Origin: Neurospora intermedia
Taxonomy: Eukaryota > Ascomycota > Sordariomycetes > Sordariales > Sordariaceae
DNA length: 64,000 nt
Reading direction: 5' to 3'
NCBI GenBank assembly: GCA_037102815.1
Contig: BTPP01000001.1
Span: 5,605,001-5,669,000 of the forward strand
Positions 11,401 through 23,000 of this stretch are shown piece after piece; positions within the stretch are counted from its first letter, which is position 1; each line of letters opens with the position of its first letter. The notes below the pieces were generated by a model. The model was not told the DNA's origin. It saw only the letters and a list, made by a program, of their open reading frames with translations, and searched no databases. A program made the position numbers and the translations under genes.

Positions 11401-13045
11401 GTTTGTTGTGGTTGTGGGACAACAATACCAGTGGGAGAGGATAGGTAGACTACACTAGCAGGTTACCGAGCGAGCACGATGTTCGTTGCTCTTTCATCAA
11501 CCCATGTCGGAGGATCTGCCCCGCTGCGCCGCCGCTTGCTTAGGTTGTTTTTGGCTCCGTTCGTTCAAAAGTTTGGCGACTCTTGAGGGCAAGACATATT
11601 GTGGACAAGCAACAGTAGTCATCTGAGAAATGTTTTTCTCACCGACACCCAGCAGCCAGGTGGGCTTGTTGGGGGGATACCTACTACATACCTCTAGCGA
11701 GCGTGAGGAGCTGAAACCCTTTTTTGAGAAACCACAGTTTCCTCTCTCTCCTCACCTTCACCGGTTTCGACCTTGTTTCCGCTTCGAGATTGAGGTGCAT
11801 TTCCCACCAACCCCAAAAAATCAGCAAATTGAGAACATTAGGTGACAGTCACATGCCTGGTTCCATTTCAGCTAATAGGGGGTTTTTGGCGGACCATCTC
11901 ACTCGCTTCTTGTGCGAGACTGTTGCACAACAGTAAGAGGGCAGGCAGGGTGAGGTGCAGCAGGATTTGATCGCAAAATTCTGGACGGATGACAGGGACG
12001 TGGAATGCCATGACCGGTGATATCGATCCATGTCCGTCTTGGAAGCGCAAGTCCGACGCCGAGGCCGAATGGGTTCGGGTGATGGAAGCCGCTATCGTCG
12101 GTTTTAGTCGACGGCAATCCACGGCACGGACATGTTGAACCCCGCGAACCGATGGGCGATATCGACACCGCTATCCCCCCTCCCCCCCGTTCTCCGTCTT
12201 CTCCACATCTTACTGCCGGATCCACGTCCAACGCTTCACCCGTAAGATGATAGTACGTAGGTATTGTCATACTGCCTGTCAGGGACCCCTTCACGGTCGA
12301 ATGAACAAATGATGACCCCTTTGGTTTTTGCCTGCTGCCTAATCGTCGGACCTTCCTCCGTCTTCATCTCAAACCCAATCCCGTGATGCTGCTGAATTCC
12401 GCGAGAGAGAAGCCATCATCGATATTCGCCTGGACCTCCTTGTCGAACTGTAGTACCCTCAAACATTGGTCCCGAACCCAGAATTCCTGATCCCGGGAAC
12501 TGGTCCGTGCCGAGGTTCCAAGTTGTGGAGGGGGAGCAGCTCACGTGGCACATTATAACCAAGGATGGTCGTCCAAAAGTGAGCTTCTTTTGTTACCACC
12601 AGGATTTGCCCTGAACGCTGCTGCTACACTACGCTCGATAGTACTTCCGGATATTCGATCCAGATTCGGATCACTGCCAATGTCTCGTGATCTGATTTTG
12701 TTTTTGGGAAAGCGTCTCGGGTTCAGGTTCAGTGCTGTCTCTGGTGTTTTGAATGTTGGGTTTGCCGCCGAAGCATTCGGGTTTGGTCTGAGTTCTGGAT
12801 ATCGCGAATCAGGTACGTACATTTATGTCTTCTTCTTGCGCTGAGTAAATTCCATTCGCAATACTGTACTGCACCACCAAGAAGAAGTTCTGGATGACGA
12901 TCAGACAGATTATAATCATGGCAGCACTTTCACGTCATGTTACTGATATAGGAAGCCCCTGGATTATCGTCAGATAATATCCGTATTTGTTGCTCCCGCT
13001 GCTGCTGCTGCTGTTGCTGCTGCACAGCGGCGGTTGCACGTGTTG
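8474..13045. other. Gene-free region left of the transposon block
   Basis: About 4.6 kb with normal base composition. The first few hundred bases are presumably the SF3B4 3' UTR. Open frames of up to 158 codons occur on both strands, but none shows a domain, conserved motif or convincing splice chain. A CTG-rich trinucleotide tract lies at about 12999-13022, next to the transposon end. No RNA gene was found. Confidence 0.5.
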
Positions 13046-13108
13046 CTGTGCCTTGAAATCACGGTGTCAGTCCCCACTTTTGCAGCAGAGCCGCCAGATA
13101 CACACATA
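13046..13108 (+). repeat. Left terminal inverted repeat (63 bp)
   Basis: Matches the reverse complement of 29744-29806 with a single C/T difference near the inner end. It retains normal GC content, in contrast to the mutated interior. Confidence 0.95.
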
Positions 13109-13313
13109 TTGTAAATCGCTTGATACGTGACAATAGTCGAACCTTCAATTACCTATATTACTACTATATTTAATAGTATTTATATTCTAATAACTGTTCT
13201 ATACTCGTATAGATACCCCGAATCGATTGAAGTTAATACTAAGGGATCCTAATTAAGTCGCTAGTCCGAATCGCGTACAATTTACACCCGGTACCGCTGC
13301 GCCTGCGCTAGAA

Positions 13314-16155
13314 ATGCCCCCTAAGCGCCCCCTTCCTAGCAATAGGGATAAACCCCGACGATCGAAGCGGTTTTTACGGCCTAGTGCCCGTATAATTTAT
13401 ACGAATACCGGCGTAAATAATAGAGATAGAAATAATAAGAGGATTCTAGCGCTAATAGTACGTATTAGAAGTATTATTGGGACTTTTAATTAATAATTTT
13501 AATTAGCTAGAGTTAAAATTAAACCTAATCTATATATTATAATTAAAAATAGTAGTAATAGTAGTAATTTATTAATTAGTACTAGTACGGGTATTAGTAA
13601 TATAAGGGTAAGGAAGGTAAGTATTATTAATAAATAATATATAATTTTTATACCCGCCGCCTTATTAAATAGATTACGGATTATATTTAGAATTTTAATT
13701 TCCTCTTCTTCTATTATTCTAATTACTTCGATTATTTTAATTTCCGCCGTTTTTCTAATTGTTTCAACTATATTAACTATTTTAATTATTTTAATCCCTA
13801 TTATCTCTCTAATTACTTCGATTATACTAATTATTTTGTCTTCTTAAGCCTACGAACCCTTCTATTACGAATAATTAGTAAATAACGGCGGGTTAACGAC
13901 CGAAAGTAATATAAAATTATTTGAGCGATATATATATTTATTAGCGAAACTATAAAGTAAGGTTATAATTAATAAATAAGTTAGTACTACTCCCCTAGTA
14001 GTACTTTATCGGCGGTAGTTTACTTAAAAATCCTGTAAATTTATTATAGTACCTCGAAGTCCGCTATTAGTACCCGATTTTTTAAATATTTTATTTATAT
14101 ATAATAGAATATAGGTTATAGATGCCCGTTATAATACTCTCCCTATAAAGCCCGGTAAATTACCTACCCTCGTTTCGGCCGATTATATTACTATTAAGAA
14201 GCATACTAATAGCGAAATTAATATTGAAGAGTATAATATATTTAGTAATAATTTTGCGTATAAAATATATAATGTATAGAATAATTTTATAAGAGCTATT
14301 TATAGCGAATATAACCTTTTTAGTATAAATTTAACTATTATTATATATTATATAGATTAGTTAGTGGAAATATAAGAATCGATTAGAAGGGGGACTATAT
14401 TCTACTAAGACTATATTATACTTAAAAAAGACGAGAATTTAATAGCGCTATTTAATTATATTAATATATCGAGAGTAGTATATAGTTTTATATAGTAACC
14501 GGTAGAGCGATATTTCGTTGCAATTATTACTTACGTACGGATTGTTAATAGATTACCGTAACCTAATATTACTTCTATTTTTAGTACGCTTACCCTAATT
14601 TGTATTACTTTATTTATAAAATAGTTAGTTAATTACAGTATTTTATTATAGTTAAAACCTAAATCTCTTATTGAATTTTATTAATACTCCTACTAACCTT
14701 CTATACTTATTCCTCTAATTATTATTGCGCCGGCTAGTACCTCCCGATAGTTAAAAGTAGTTAGTTCTAATTATTAATTAATAATTAATACTATATTATT
14801 CGAATTAAAGAACCGTTATAATACTAAGTGCGAAGCCCAATAGTAGGGTAGAGAGTTATTATATTTATTATATAATAACTTAGTTAAAACGTAGGGTTGT
14901 AAGATTGGGCGTAAGTATAAGAATTATTATAAGGGATAGGAATATTATTAGTACTATATCTTTCTTAATTAAAAGTACTATTTCTCGTTAATAGTAAAGA
15001 ATTTTATTAATTAAGCTAGCACTATTATTAGTAAACGAATTATAATTAACTAACCCCTAGCCGATATAATATTACGGTAATTTAATTTAATTTAATAGTA
15101 ATTAGTTTTTTAACCCGGTAGGTTAATAATTAAATAGTTAAATTACTAGTAATTTCAATTATTTATACTATATACTCTCTTAGGTACAAAATACGGTAGC
15201 GGCGGAGGAAGCTTCTTACTAATGCTTCAAATCTTTAACTTTAACCTTTATAATAATTATTAAACTAATAGTAATATTTATAGAGTTACTAGTAATAATA
15301 ACGGTATTAGAGTACTACCTACCGTACTATTAGTACTTCTATTTACTAAATATAGAAGTATAGGTATAAGTATAATAAATATTAAATTGGCGTTTAAACC
15401 TACTTTACTTATTTTACCTACGTTATATAGTACTAGCGCTAGTACTTTTTATACCGGCACTTCTTATACCGGTATATTTCGTATTAGTAATAGTAACCTT
15501 TAACCTTCTTCCCCTCTACCCTCTTTACTATTAAACCGACCGTTTAACTCCCTCGTTACCGATTTTATAAAGTAGTTTATTTTTAAATATATATTTAAAT
15601 CGGATAAAAATAATATATTAAGGGATTTGTTCTATAGTATCCAAAAATCCTTTATTACCGGGCGGTTAATTCTTTATTAAATGTATAATCTCCCTTTAAA
15701 GTAATATTTCTCCTATAGAATAAACGAAGGTATATATATTATAATTAAAAAGGCGATTAAGGACTACCTCTATTTCGAGCGAAATTATATATAACGGTTG
15801 TTATTCCCGCCGTTGGGAGTTCTAATACCGCCGCTGCTACCGCCGCTATTTAAAATTATAAATCCTAGTATATTCGAATTTTAATTATAAAGTAAATTGT
15901 TATTTACTAGTAATTATATACGTAACTGATAATTATATTATAGATGCCGACCTACTAAATTCGCTATAATAGGATTATAAAGCGTATTGCGCCCCCCTCA
16001 ACCTCGATAATACCGACGATTATATATATAATAACTTTATATATAATAAGGAATCTAATTTAAACAATAGCCTATTCGATTATAACCCCAACTTAATTAC
16101 TAACGAGCCGGATAATAATAATAACAACGATAATAATAACGATAAGATATAATAA
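13314..16155 (+). pseudogene. Second long frame of the Tc1-type element, unknown family, RIP-degraded
   Basis: Starting from an ATG at 13314 (MPPKRPLPSNRDKPRR, a basic N terminus), the plus strand shows protein-like stretches through about 16.1 kb. The interrupting stops are mostly TAA and TAG of the kind RIP makes from Gln and Trp codons. Readable blocks include DARYNTLPIKPGKLPTLVSAD at about 14.1 kb and a hydrophilic block near 15.6 kb. More than one frame may be involved, so gene limits are approximate. I recognise no domain and propose no function. It faces the transposase gene, the two ending near 16.2-16.4 kb. It could be an accessory transposition protein, cargo, or part of another nested element whose ends I failed to see. 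Confidence 0.45.
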
Positions 16156-16429
16156 ATATAGGAGTTAAAGAGTAGGATTATACAAATAAGAGAGGGATAT
16201 ATATACGTTGGATTATTATATAAATAATTACTATACTATTGAATTATAGCTTTCTTAGGGGATTTATACTATAATTACAATATTTTATTATTTTTTACTT
16301 ATTCGATTTATATTACCGGACTAGGTACGTAATTATATTCTATTACTCCTATATTTAATATACTATATTTACTATATAATTTAATATTTTATACTACTAT
16401 CCCTATTATTTTTAATTAGTATAATTAAT

Positions 16430-16617
16430 CCTTATATAATATAATATAATCCTTCGGTTTATTCGCTTCGTTAAGTTTATTATATAATATATATATTTAA
16501 CGGTAGTACCCTCGTATAGTAATAACTCTCTACCCTACTATATATATTACTCCTTTAAGGAAGCTCTTAAATTTATTCTCTTTCAACCGGTTATTACTAA
16601 CCTACTAATATTACCGC
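16430..16617 (-). pseudogene. C-terminal piece of the Tc1-type transposase
   Basis: Minus-strand translation continues in frame from the piece at 28724-29650 once the LTR element is left out. It shows the Tc1/DDE_3 tail pattern: an FKSFLKG-like segment followed by IRGYYR, corresponding to the conserved ARGHFRHAG region of fungal Tc1 transposases with RIP-type changes. Several stops are present. The LTR element's target duplication (ACCGC, 16613-16617) marks the break. Confidence 0.7.
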
Positions 16618-16888
16618 TGTTACGCGAAGATGTGCTTTACAAGTAATAATAATAGAGAATGATAGAGTAAATAACTGGTTGCTAGACAGAATAATAATAC
16701 GTAACGATTAACAATAGTCTTATTAAAGGAAACTGAAGATAAGACCTATTGCAAGCTTTAACTTGGGATTTTGTATACGATTTTACTAAATATAAGTAAG
16801 ATAGATATAAGGTTAGTATAATATAAATTAATAATCCGTTAATTTTAATAGAGGTTGACGGGACGAATACTCTTATATAAAAATACAG

Positions 16889-16919
16889 CTCCCCTGGGCG
16901 GAGCCAAGGTCCAGGGGAG
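16889..16919. repeat. Short inverted repeat (hairpin) at left edge of the insertion
   Basis: CTCCCCTGG and CCAGGGGAG form a perfect 9-bp stem around a 13-base loop. It sits between the LTR sequence and the 13-bp inverted repeat of the insertion. Confidence 0.7.
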
Positions 16920-16950
16920 ACAGAGAGACGCCCATACTTAATATTTTTTT

Positions 16951-16951
<1 letters not shown>

Positions 16952-16999
<48 letters not shown>
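16952..16999 (+). repeat. Poly-A tract, 48 bases
   Basis: An uninterrupted run of 48 A residues just inside the left end of the insertion, preceded by a short T run. Its length in the assembly may not be exact. Confidence 0.9.
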
Positions 17000-17001
<2 letters not shown>

Positions 17002-20000
17002 TTAAACTGGATTGAACGCATAGCCTTGGAAAAAGTAGTAATAGTAATAACCATTAAGCCACTAAGCTTAATAACTTATTATACCAAGGTGTTCAATTTC
17101 TTTCTTTATATTCCAAGGTGTGGGGTAGGAAAAACCTAAAAAAAAAAAAAAAAACCCAAAGTCAAATTTTTGAAATTTTTTTTTCTTTTTTTCTCTCTTC
17201 CAGAATTCCCAGCTTTGAACCCTAACCCTAACCCCGTCCCCAAATCCTCAGGGTTAAAAGTATAGTCTGGGACTTGGTTATTTCTGGGACTTAGTCATTT
17301 GCAACGGTCGCATTACATTTGCAACCAAAATCCTTCTTTTTGACTTCTTTTGCATTTTCCTCAACAACCAAGGCATGCACCACAATGGGACCGGTACCAA
17401 AATGACCGCCTTCTTTTTCTCTTCAATCCGACACCAGGTACATTTTGATGCATCTGACGGTCGCGGAGCAATTCCAACTGCAAAGGAAAAAGTGGCTTTT
17501 TGGAGCTGCTATTCAAACCGTGTCCTGCTTGGCGCCAAGTTTTCCTATTTGGGCCTGCCAAGGCCATGCCAAGACGGGTAATTTTTTGCATTCTGGCCTA
17601 TTATAGACAGATACGCCGCGCCTTCCTCGCTTGCGTTGGGTGGGCCCATGGACCACGCGACCTTTGGTGCGGGGAATCCTCCATGTCACCTTTCGGCCCA
17701 CGACAACGCTGGAGCTCTGAGGTATGGGCGTCTCAATAAATTATACGCTCTAACGAACCGCTACTATAATAAGACAAAACACTTAAGTATTTACTAAGAA
17801 TACCCTATAACATTTCCCCCTCGATAAAAGAAGAAGAGTATTCGCTATCTATATAATATTATTAAGTCTAATTATATATATAAAAAATCCGGTTATCTAT
17901 TAGAATCTCTATCTATTCGCTTATATCCAAATTAACTAATAAATATAAAAACGTACGCCTACCCGAATAGAGTATATAGTTTAATAATTTAATACCGATC
18001 CTTTAATAACTATATCCGTAACGAGGTAAGCGATCGTTAAATTTATCCTCCTCTATCTTATTATTTTCGTCTATATAATATATATTTTAATAGGAATATT
18101 TACGTCCTAATAAAGAATCCTCCTACTTTTAATTAGTAGGAAGGTAGTTATAGTAAGAGGAATAGGTAAAAAATAAAGTATCGAAGTAAAAGCCTAAGTG
18201 AGCTGATATAGTATAAAGTTTATTAAATAATTTAATTAAACCGGGTATAGGTTAAAGTAAAAGGTTATTGGAACGAATATTACGAAGAGTAGTAATATTA
18301 AGAAGAATATTAGGTATATAAATTCTATTAGTAGACGAAATTATAAGATAGCGTTAGATATAAAACTCTTACGCTTCTCTAAATTTAGTATAAAGGGACG
18401 TTAATTCTACCTATATCGTTTATATAATTCTTCTTTAATATTCGTTAGAAGCCGTTAATATTATAGTTTATTTCTCCGAAGTATTCGCTAATATTCTTTT
18501 AATTTCTTTATAAGAGATAAAGTAGATAAGTATTATAAATTTTCTACTAACTTCGATAATACGGTTAATTACCTTCTTAATTATAGGAAGTTTATTTAAG
18601 GCCGATTTAGTAGGTACTACTTAAGTATAGTAAAAATAGTTAAATTTATTTAGTAGATTACCGATCTATTTAGAAAATTTAGTATTATAATTAGACTATT
18701 AGATAGTAAGTAATATTGCTTTCGAAGGGATATAATCGGTAAAATTAATATTACTATTGCGTTTCTTATTAAAGGTAAAATTAAGAATTGCTTTAATATT
18801 ACGAATTAATTTATATTATAAGAAAGAATAATTATTAGCGAATTATCTCTTATATTCCTCTTTATTTTTTATATATACTTTAACGATTTTTTCGATTTCC
18901 GTACGTAGTTTTTAATCGACTTTAACGCTAAAATTAATGTAATTTTTATTATAATTAGCGAAGGTATTAGCGAGGGTCGGATATATTTTTCCTTTATTAC
19001 TACTTTTATTAGTAATAGCCGAATAGAATTATATAATTTGGGTTAGAGCTTTATATATTTTTTTCGGAATTGCTTTAGTAATTAGAATTTTAATATAAGA
19101 TAAAATAAAGGCCGGTTTAGCTACTAACTATAAAACTTTACGAACTTTACTAATTAATTAAATAATCTCCCTATATTCCTAAATTTTAGAGAAATTGAAA
19201 TCGCTACTCCTAATAATACGGCCGTTAAGGTAAATTATATAAAAAGCCGGTAGGAAGTACGCTTAGAGGCGTTTATTAGTAATAATAAGCTCTTTTATAT
19301 ATTTTTTTCCGAAGATAGTGTTACCGAATTTAATTGTTATTGTATAAATTAAATTGAATTCTCCGTTAGAATACAATTTTTAAATTTAGGTATCGTTGAA
19401 ATTAGTAATAGTATTAGATATTTACTCTTATTAGGGTTTATAGTAATTATTAAAAATTAAATTTTTAGGGAGTCTGTTTAATAAAAGTATAAGTGTAAGG
19501 TAAGTAAAATTACTTTCGATAGAATATAAAATTGCTATATTTAGGTCGATTAATTTATTTGTACGATTAATAATACTATATAAAATAGAGTGTAGCTTAT
19601 TCTCGTATAGTATAAAAAGATAATTAACGGTTAAAATTAGTATTATATATCTACTATTATCCGTCTTTTTAGGGTTATATACTAGAATGCCCTAAATAAT
19701 ACCGAAAGATTTAGGGAGGCGAGTAAGTGGATTGTAGGGGGTATAGTTTTAACTGAAGTTATTAAATATATTAATAATATATTTATAATAAATGTAATTA
19801 AAGAATTATCTGAGTGGGATTATATTTATCTATTCAATAAAATCGGTTATAAAGTTAGGTAGTACAATATATATACTATTAATTTTTAAATTAATAATTT
19901 TATTAGGAATATTGTTAATAGTATAATAATTGAAGTATTTTACTATATTAATTAGTATACTAAATTAAGGGTTATACTTGAATAATTATAGGGCGAACTA

Positions 20001-23000
20001 CCGGTCTATAGTAAAATTATATAAACTACTATTACGGTTAGAATTGTTAATCTAATTATTAAGGATAGTAATTATATTGTTGACCGGTAGTGGAAATTCT
20101 ATATTAATATCAATTATTTTAATATACCGAGGTTGTAATTAGCGAATGTAAGATAAGGTAGATTAATAAATAACAATTAGTCTAATAAAATTATTATATA
20201 ATGAGAACCGTAGTAGAATTGAGCGTTATAGGGATAGGGTAAGTAGTAGTAAGGTTACTAGGGTAAGAAGGAGAAAGGGTGAAAGTAATTAGATAATTTT
20301 AATTTTTTTTAAAAATTATATATACGTACTAAAATTCTTCCTTTATAAATACTTACCTACCGGGGCCGTTTACTATATATAACTGTAGTTACTATTACTT
20401 CTATACGACCGTACGTATTTACCTAATTGAAATAGAAAATATTTTAATCGAAATTATAAGTAGCGTATAGTATATTATCTTATATACTATTAGTACTAAG
20501 TTTTCCTCTATTTAAATGTATTTTTAAATAGAATTTTAGAAATTTTGATAGAAAATTATAAAAAATATAATTTTCTACGGAAATACCTAACGAAAAAGAA
20601 AATAAAATATAAGATAAAGGAAAAAACTCTTAAACTTTTATAGTTTCTAATAACCTCCCCCTCTTTTAGCGAAAAAACGGTTACTTCCTCTATCTATTTT
20701 AACGACGCTTCTATAGGATTGTATTATTAATATACTAAATTACTCTTTTATAATTACTTCTAAACGATAATTCTAATAGATATTCTATATTAAAGTCCCT
20801 TATTAATTCCTTTAAATTCCTTATAAGTTTACTACGTAGTTCCTATATATTATCCTTATTTTAATACCCCGTCTATTTAACTAAATATTGTATATTTAAC
20901 GGTCTTTAACTTTTAGCTATAAAATTTTCAACCTTCTATTCCTTTTAACCGTTAATTTTAACCGGTAATAGTAATAGAACTTTGCAATTAAAAGGATTGG
21001 GACCTTATACTAATTTATAAAAATATATTATAAAAATAATAAAATAAATATATTAAATACTAAGCAAGTCGAGTTTGTAAGTTAGTAGGCCAATTTTTTC
21101 GAGAATTTAATAGGGGCCTATTCTTTTTACTAACTACTTCTTCTTTAAATTTTTAGGTAAATAATAACTTTTATTTAAATATAAGTAAATTTTATTACCT
21201 ACGTCGAACGTTATTAGAAAATATTTAGAATTATATCGTTTTTTAATAATTATTCTAACCCAATTAATAAATTCTACGGCTTTAAATTAATATTCTTAAT
21301 AGATAATAGTTAAAGATTCTATTATAATAGCTTCCTAATTATCCGGTATAAGTAGGTCGAAGGCCGCCCGTAGTTTAAAATTGTATATTAGTTTATTTAG
21401 TGATAATTTAATAGTAGATTAAATAGTATTATTTAAATTATATTATAATATTACTAATATTAACGTTTAAGGAATAATATTAATTATATATTATATACGA
21501 ATAGCTATTTTAATAGTCTAGTTCGTTCTTTCCAATTACCCGTCTGTTTAAGTATAGTAGGCTATTAAAAATAGTAAATTAATAACTAATACTTCGAAAA
21601 TACTCTTTTAAATAGTAGAAATAAATTTAGGATTTCGGTCGCTAATAATAATTATTAATAAACCCTAGTTATAAAGCCGTAAAGTCCGAAGTAATACCTT
21701 AGCCTATTCCTACGTACTATAAGTAGAATAGCTAGCTATTAGTAGTACCTTCTTATTAAATTTATAGGTAATAGTATATATAGTATTAAATTCCGGGAAA
21801 CCTTCTAGAACCTATATAGTATTGACCGCTTTGATTATTGGCATATCGGTAACAAAATTTATAGTAATTATATAAAACGGCTTTGGGAATGTTCGAATTA
21901 ATAGTAATTTTCTAGGGGTCGGCTACCTATCCCGCTAATTTTAATAGTAAACTTCGTAATATTTAATATACTTGCGTACTATCTAGGTCTTTCTCTTTAT
22001 ATAAAAATATACTAAATTATTTATTATCCTATTAATTTTAAAATAGTATTTCTTATTGTATATTAATTCTAGTATTTTTTATACGTAAACCCGAGGAATA
22101 TATAACTAACGTACGTTTTAATAATTAATATAGTAAAGTAACCTATCCTCGAATAAATAAGGGCCTGCCGGTAGATTTAGGCACTTTCCTAATCGTTATA
22201 TATAAATATATTTTAGAGCGTTAATTTTATTAATTAACCGGAGAACCTTAATATATTTAGGATCCTTAAAATAAATTTCAATTAATTATTAGTAAAATTC
22301 TAGTATAATAATCGGCGAAACTTAATGCGTATCCGGAACAACTTTAGTATATATAAATAAAAAGGTATTAAGACTATTCTAATAATTAATATTCTATACT
22401 TTCGTAAAATTAAATTAAATATCGGCCAATTCGTTAGAAATATCGTTCTTATCCGTAGTCTCGGCGGTTAGTAGTTTTAATAGTATATCTAATACGATAT
22501 TTAATAGTCTAAGAATATAAAATATATTTAAATTAAATTATAATACCTAATTAATAGTATTTATAAACTTTAAATTAGCTTTAACTAAATTTATCGTATA
22601 TAACGAAGTATATTTAACAATCTTAGTAGTAGAAGTATAGTTAGTAATAATATTAATTTAATATTTATTAAATTAAACTATTTTTTAAAATTTCTATAAA
22701 GCTTAGATAATAATTATAATTTCTACTTCTATAAAATTATATTTCTTCTCAGCTAAGGATATTAATCTTAATAGGAAATATATTAGTTTAATTATAGTTA
22801 GTAGGATTTTGCTTATTTTAAGAATAAATTCCCCGTTCTATAGGTACTTAAATTAGAAAATATAAATACTATAGGCTAAATTATTAATATCGGTTTTAAT
22901 AAAAAGTATATTATTCTTTATATAGTGGAAAAAATATACTTAATTGTATAAATTTTCCTATATAATACGGAAGGCTTCGCATTCTTCGGGTATTAATTCG

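Larger units (their letters stand above)
16881..17735. mobile_element. Unmutated ~855-bp insertion with 13-bp inverted repeats (MITE-like)
   Basis: LTR homology stops at about 16880 and resumes at about 17736. The intervening sequence has ordinary base composition and no RIP pattern. GAGACGCCCATAC at 16925-16937 is repeated inverted at 17722-17734. Outside the left repeat lie 44 bp with a 9-bp stem hairpin (16889-16897 against 16911-16919). Inside are a 48-A run, a shorter A run near 17139, and short open frames with no known domain. It looks like a non-autonomous DNA element or composite insertion acquired after RIP. I cannot define the target duplication, because the flanks are AT-rich and mutated. 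Confidence 0.6.
16618..17812 (-). repeat. Left LTR (3' LTR in element sense), split by a later insertion
   Basis: Homologous to 28380-28718 over 16618-16880 and again over 17736-17812, about 340 bp in total. The two LTR copies differ mainly by transitions, as expected from RIP. The interruption is the unmutated 855-bp insertion. Confidence 0.88.

Noticed and set aside
13044-13045. TG next to both TIRs as a target-site duplication
   Set aside because: Two matching bases are expected by chance about 1 in 16 times and Tc1 elements normally duplicate TA, so it is mentioned but not claimed.
16952-16999. 48-A run read as the tail of a SINE or LINE
   Set aside because: It lies near the left end with 13-bp inverted repeats beyond it on both sides, and no tRNA-like or Pol III promoter region was seen. 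A TIR-type insertion fits better.
17219-17235. Telomere-like CCCTAACCCTAACCCC sequence inside the 855-bp insertion
   Set aside because: Only about two and a half copies; too short to claim an interstitial telomere or telomere-healing scar.
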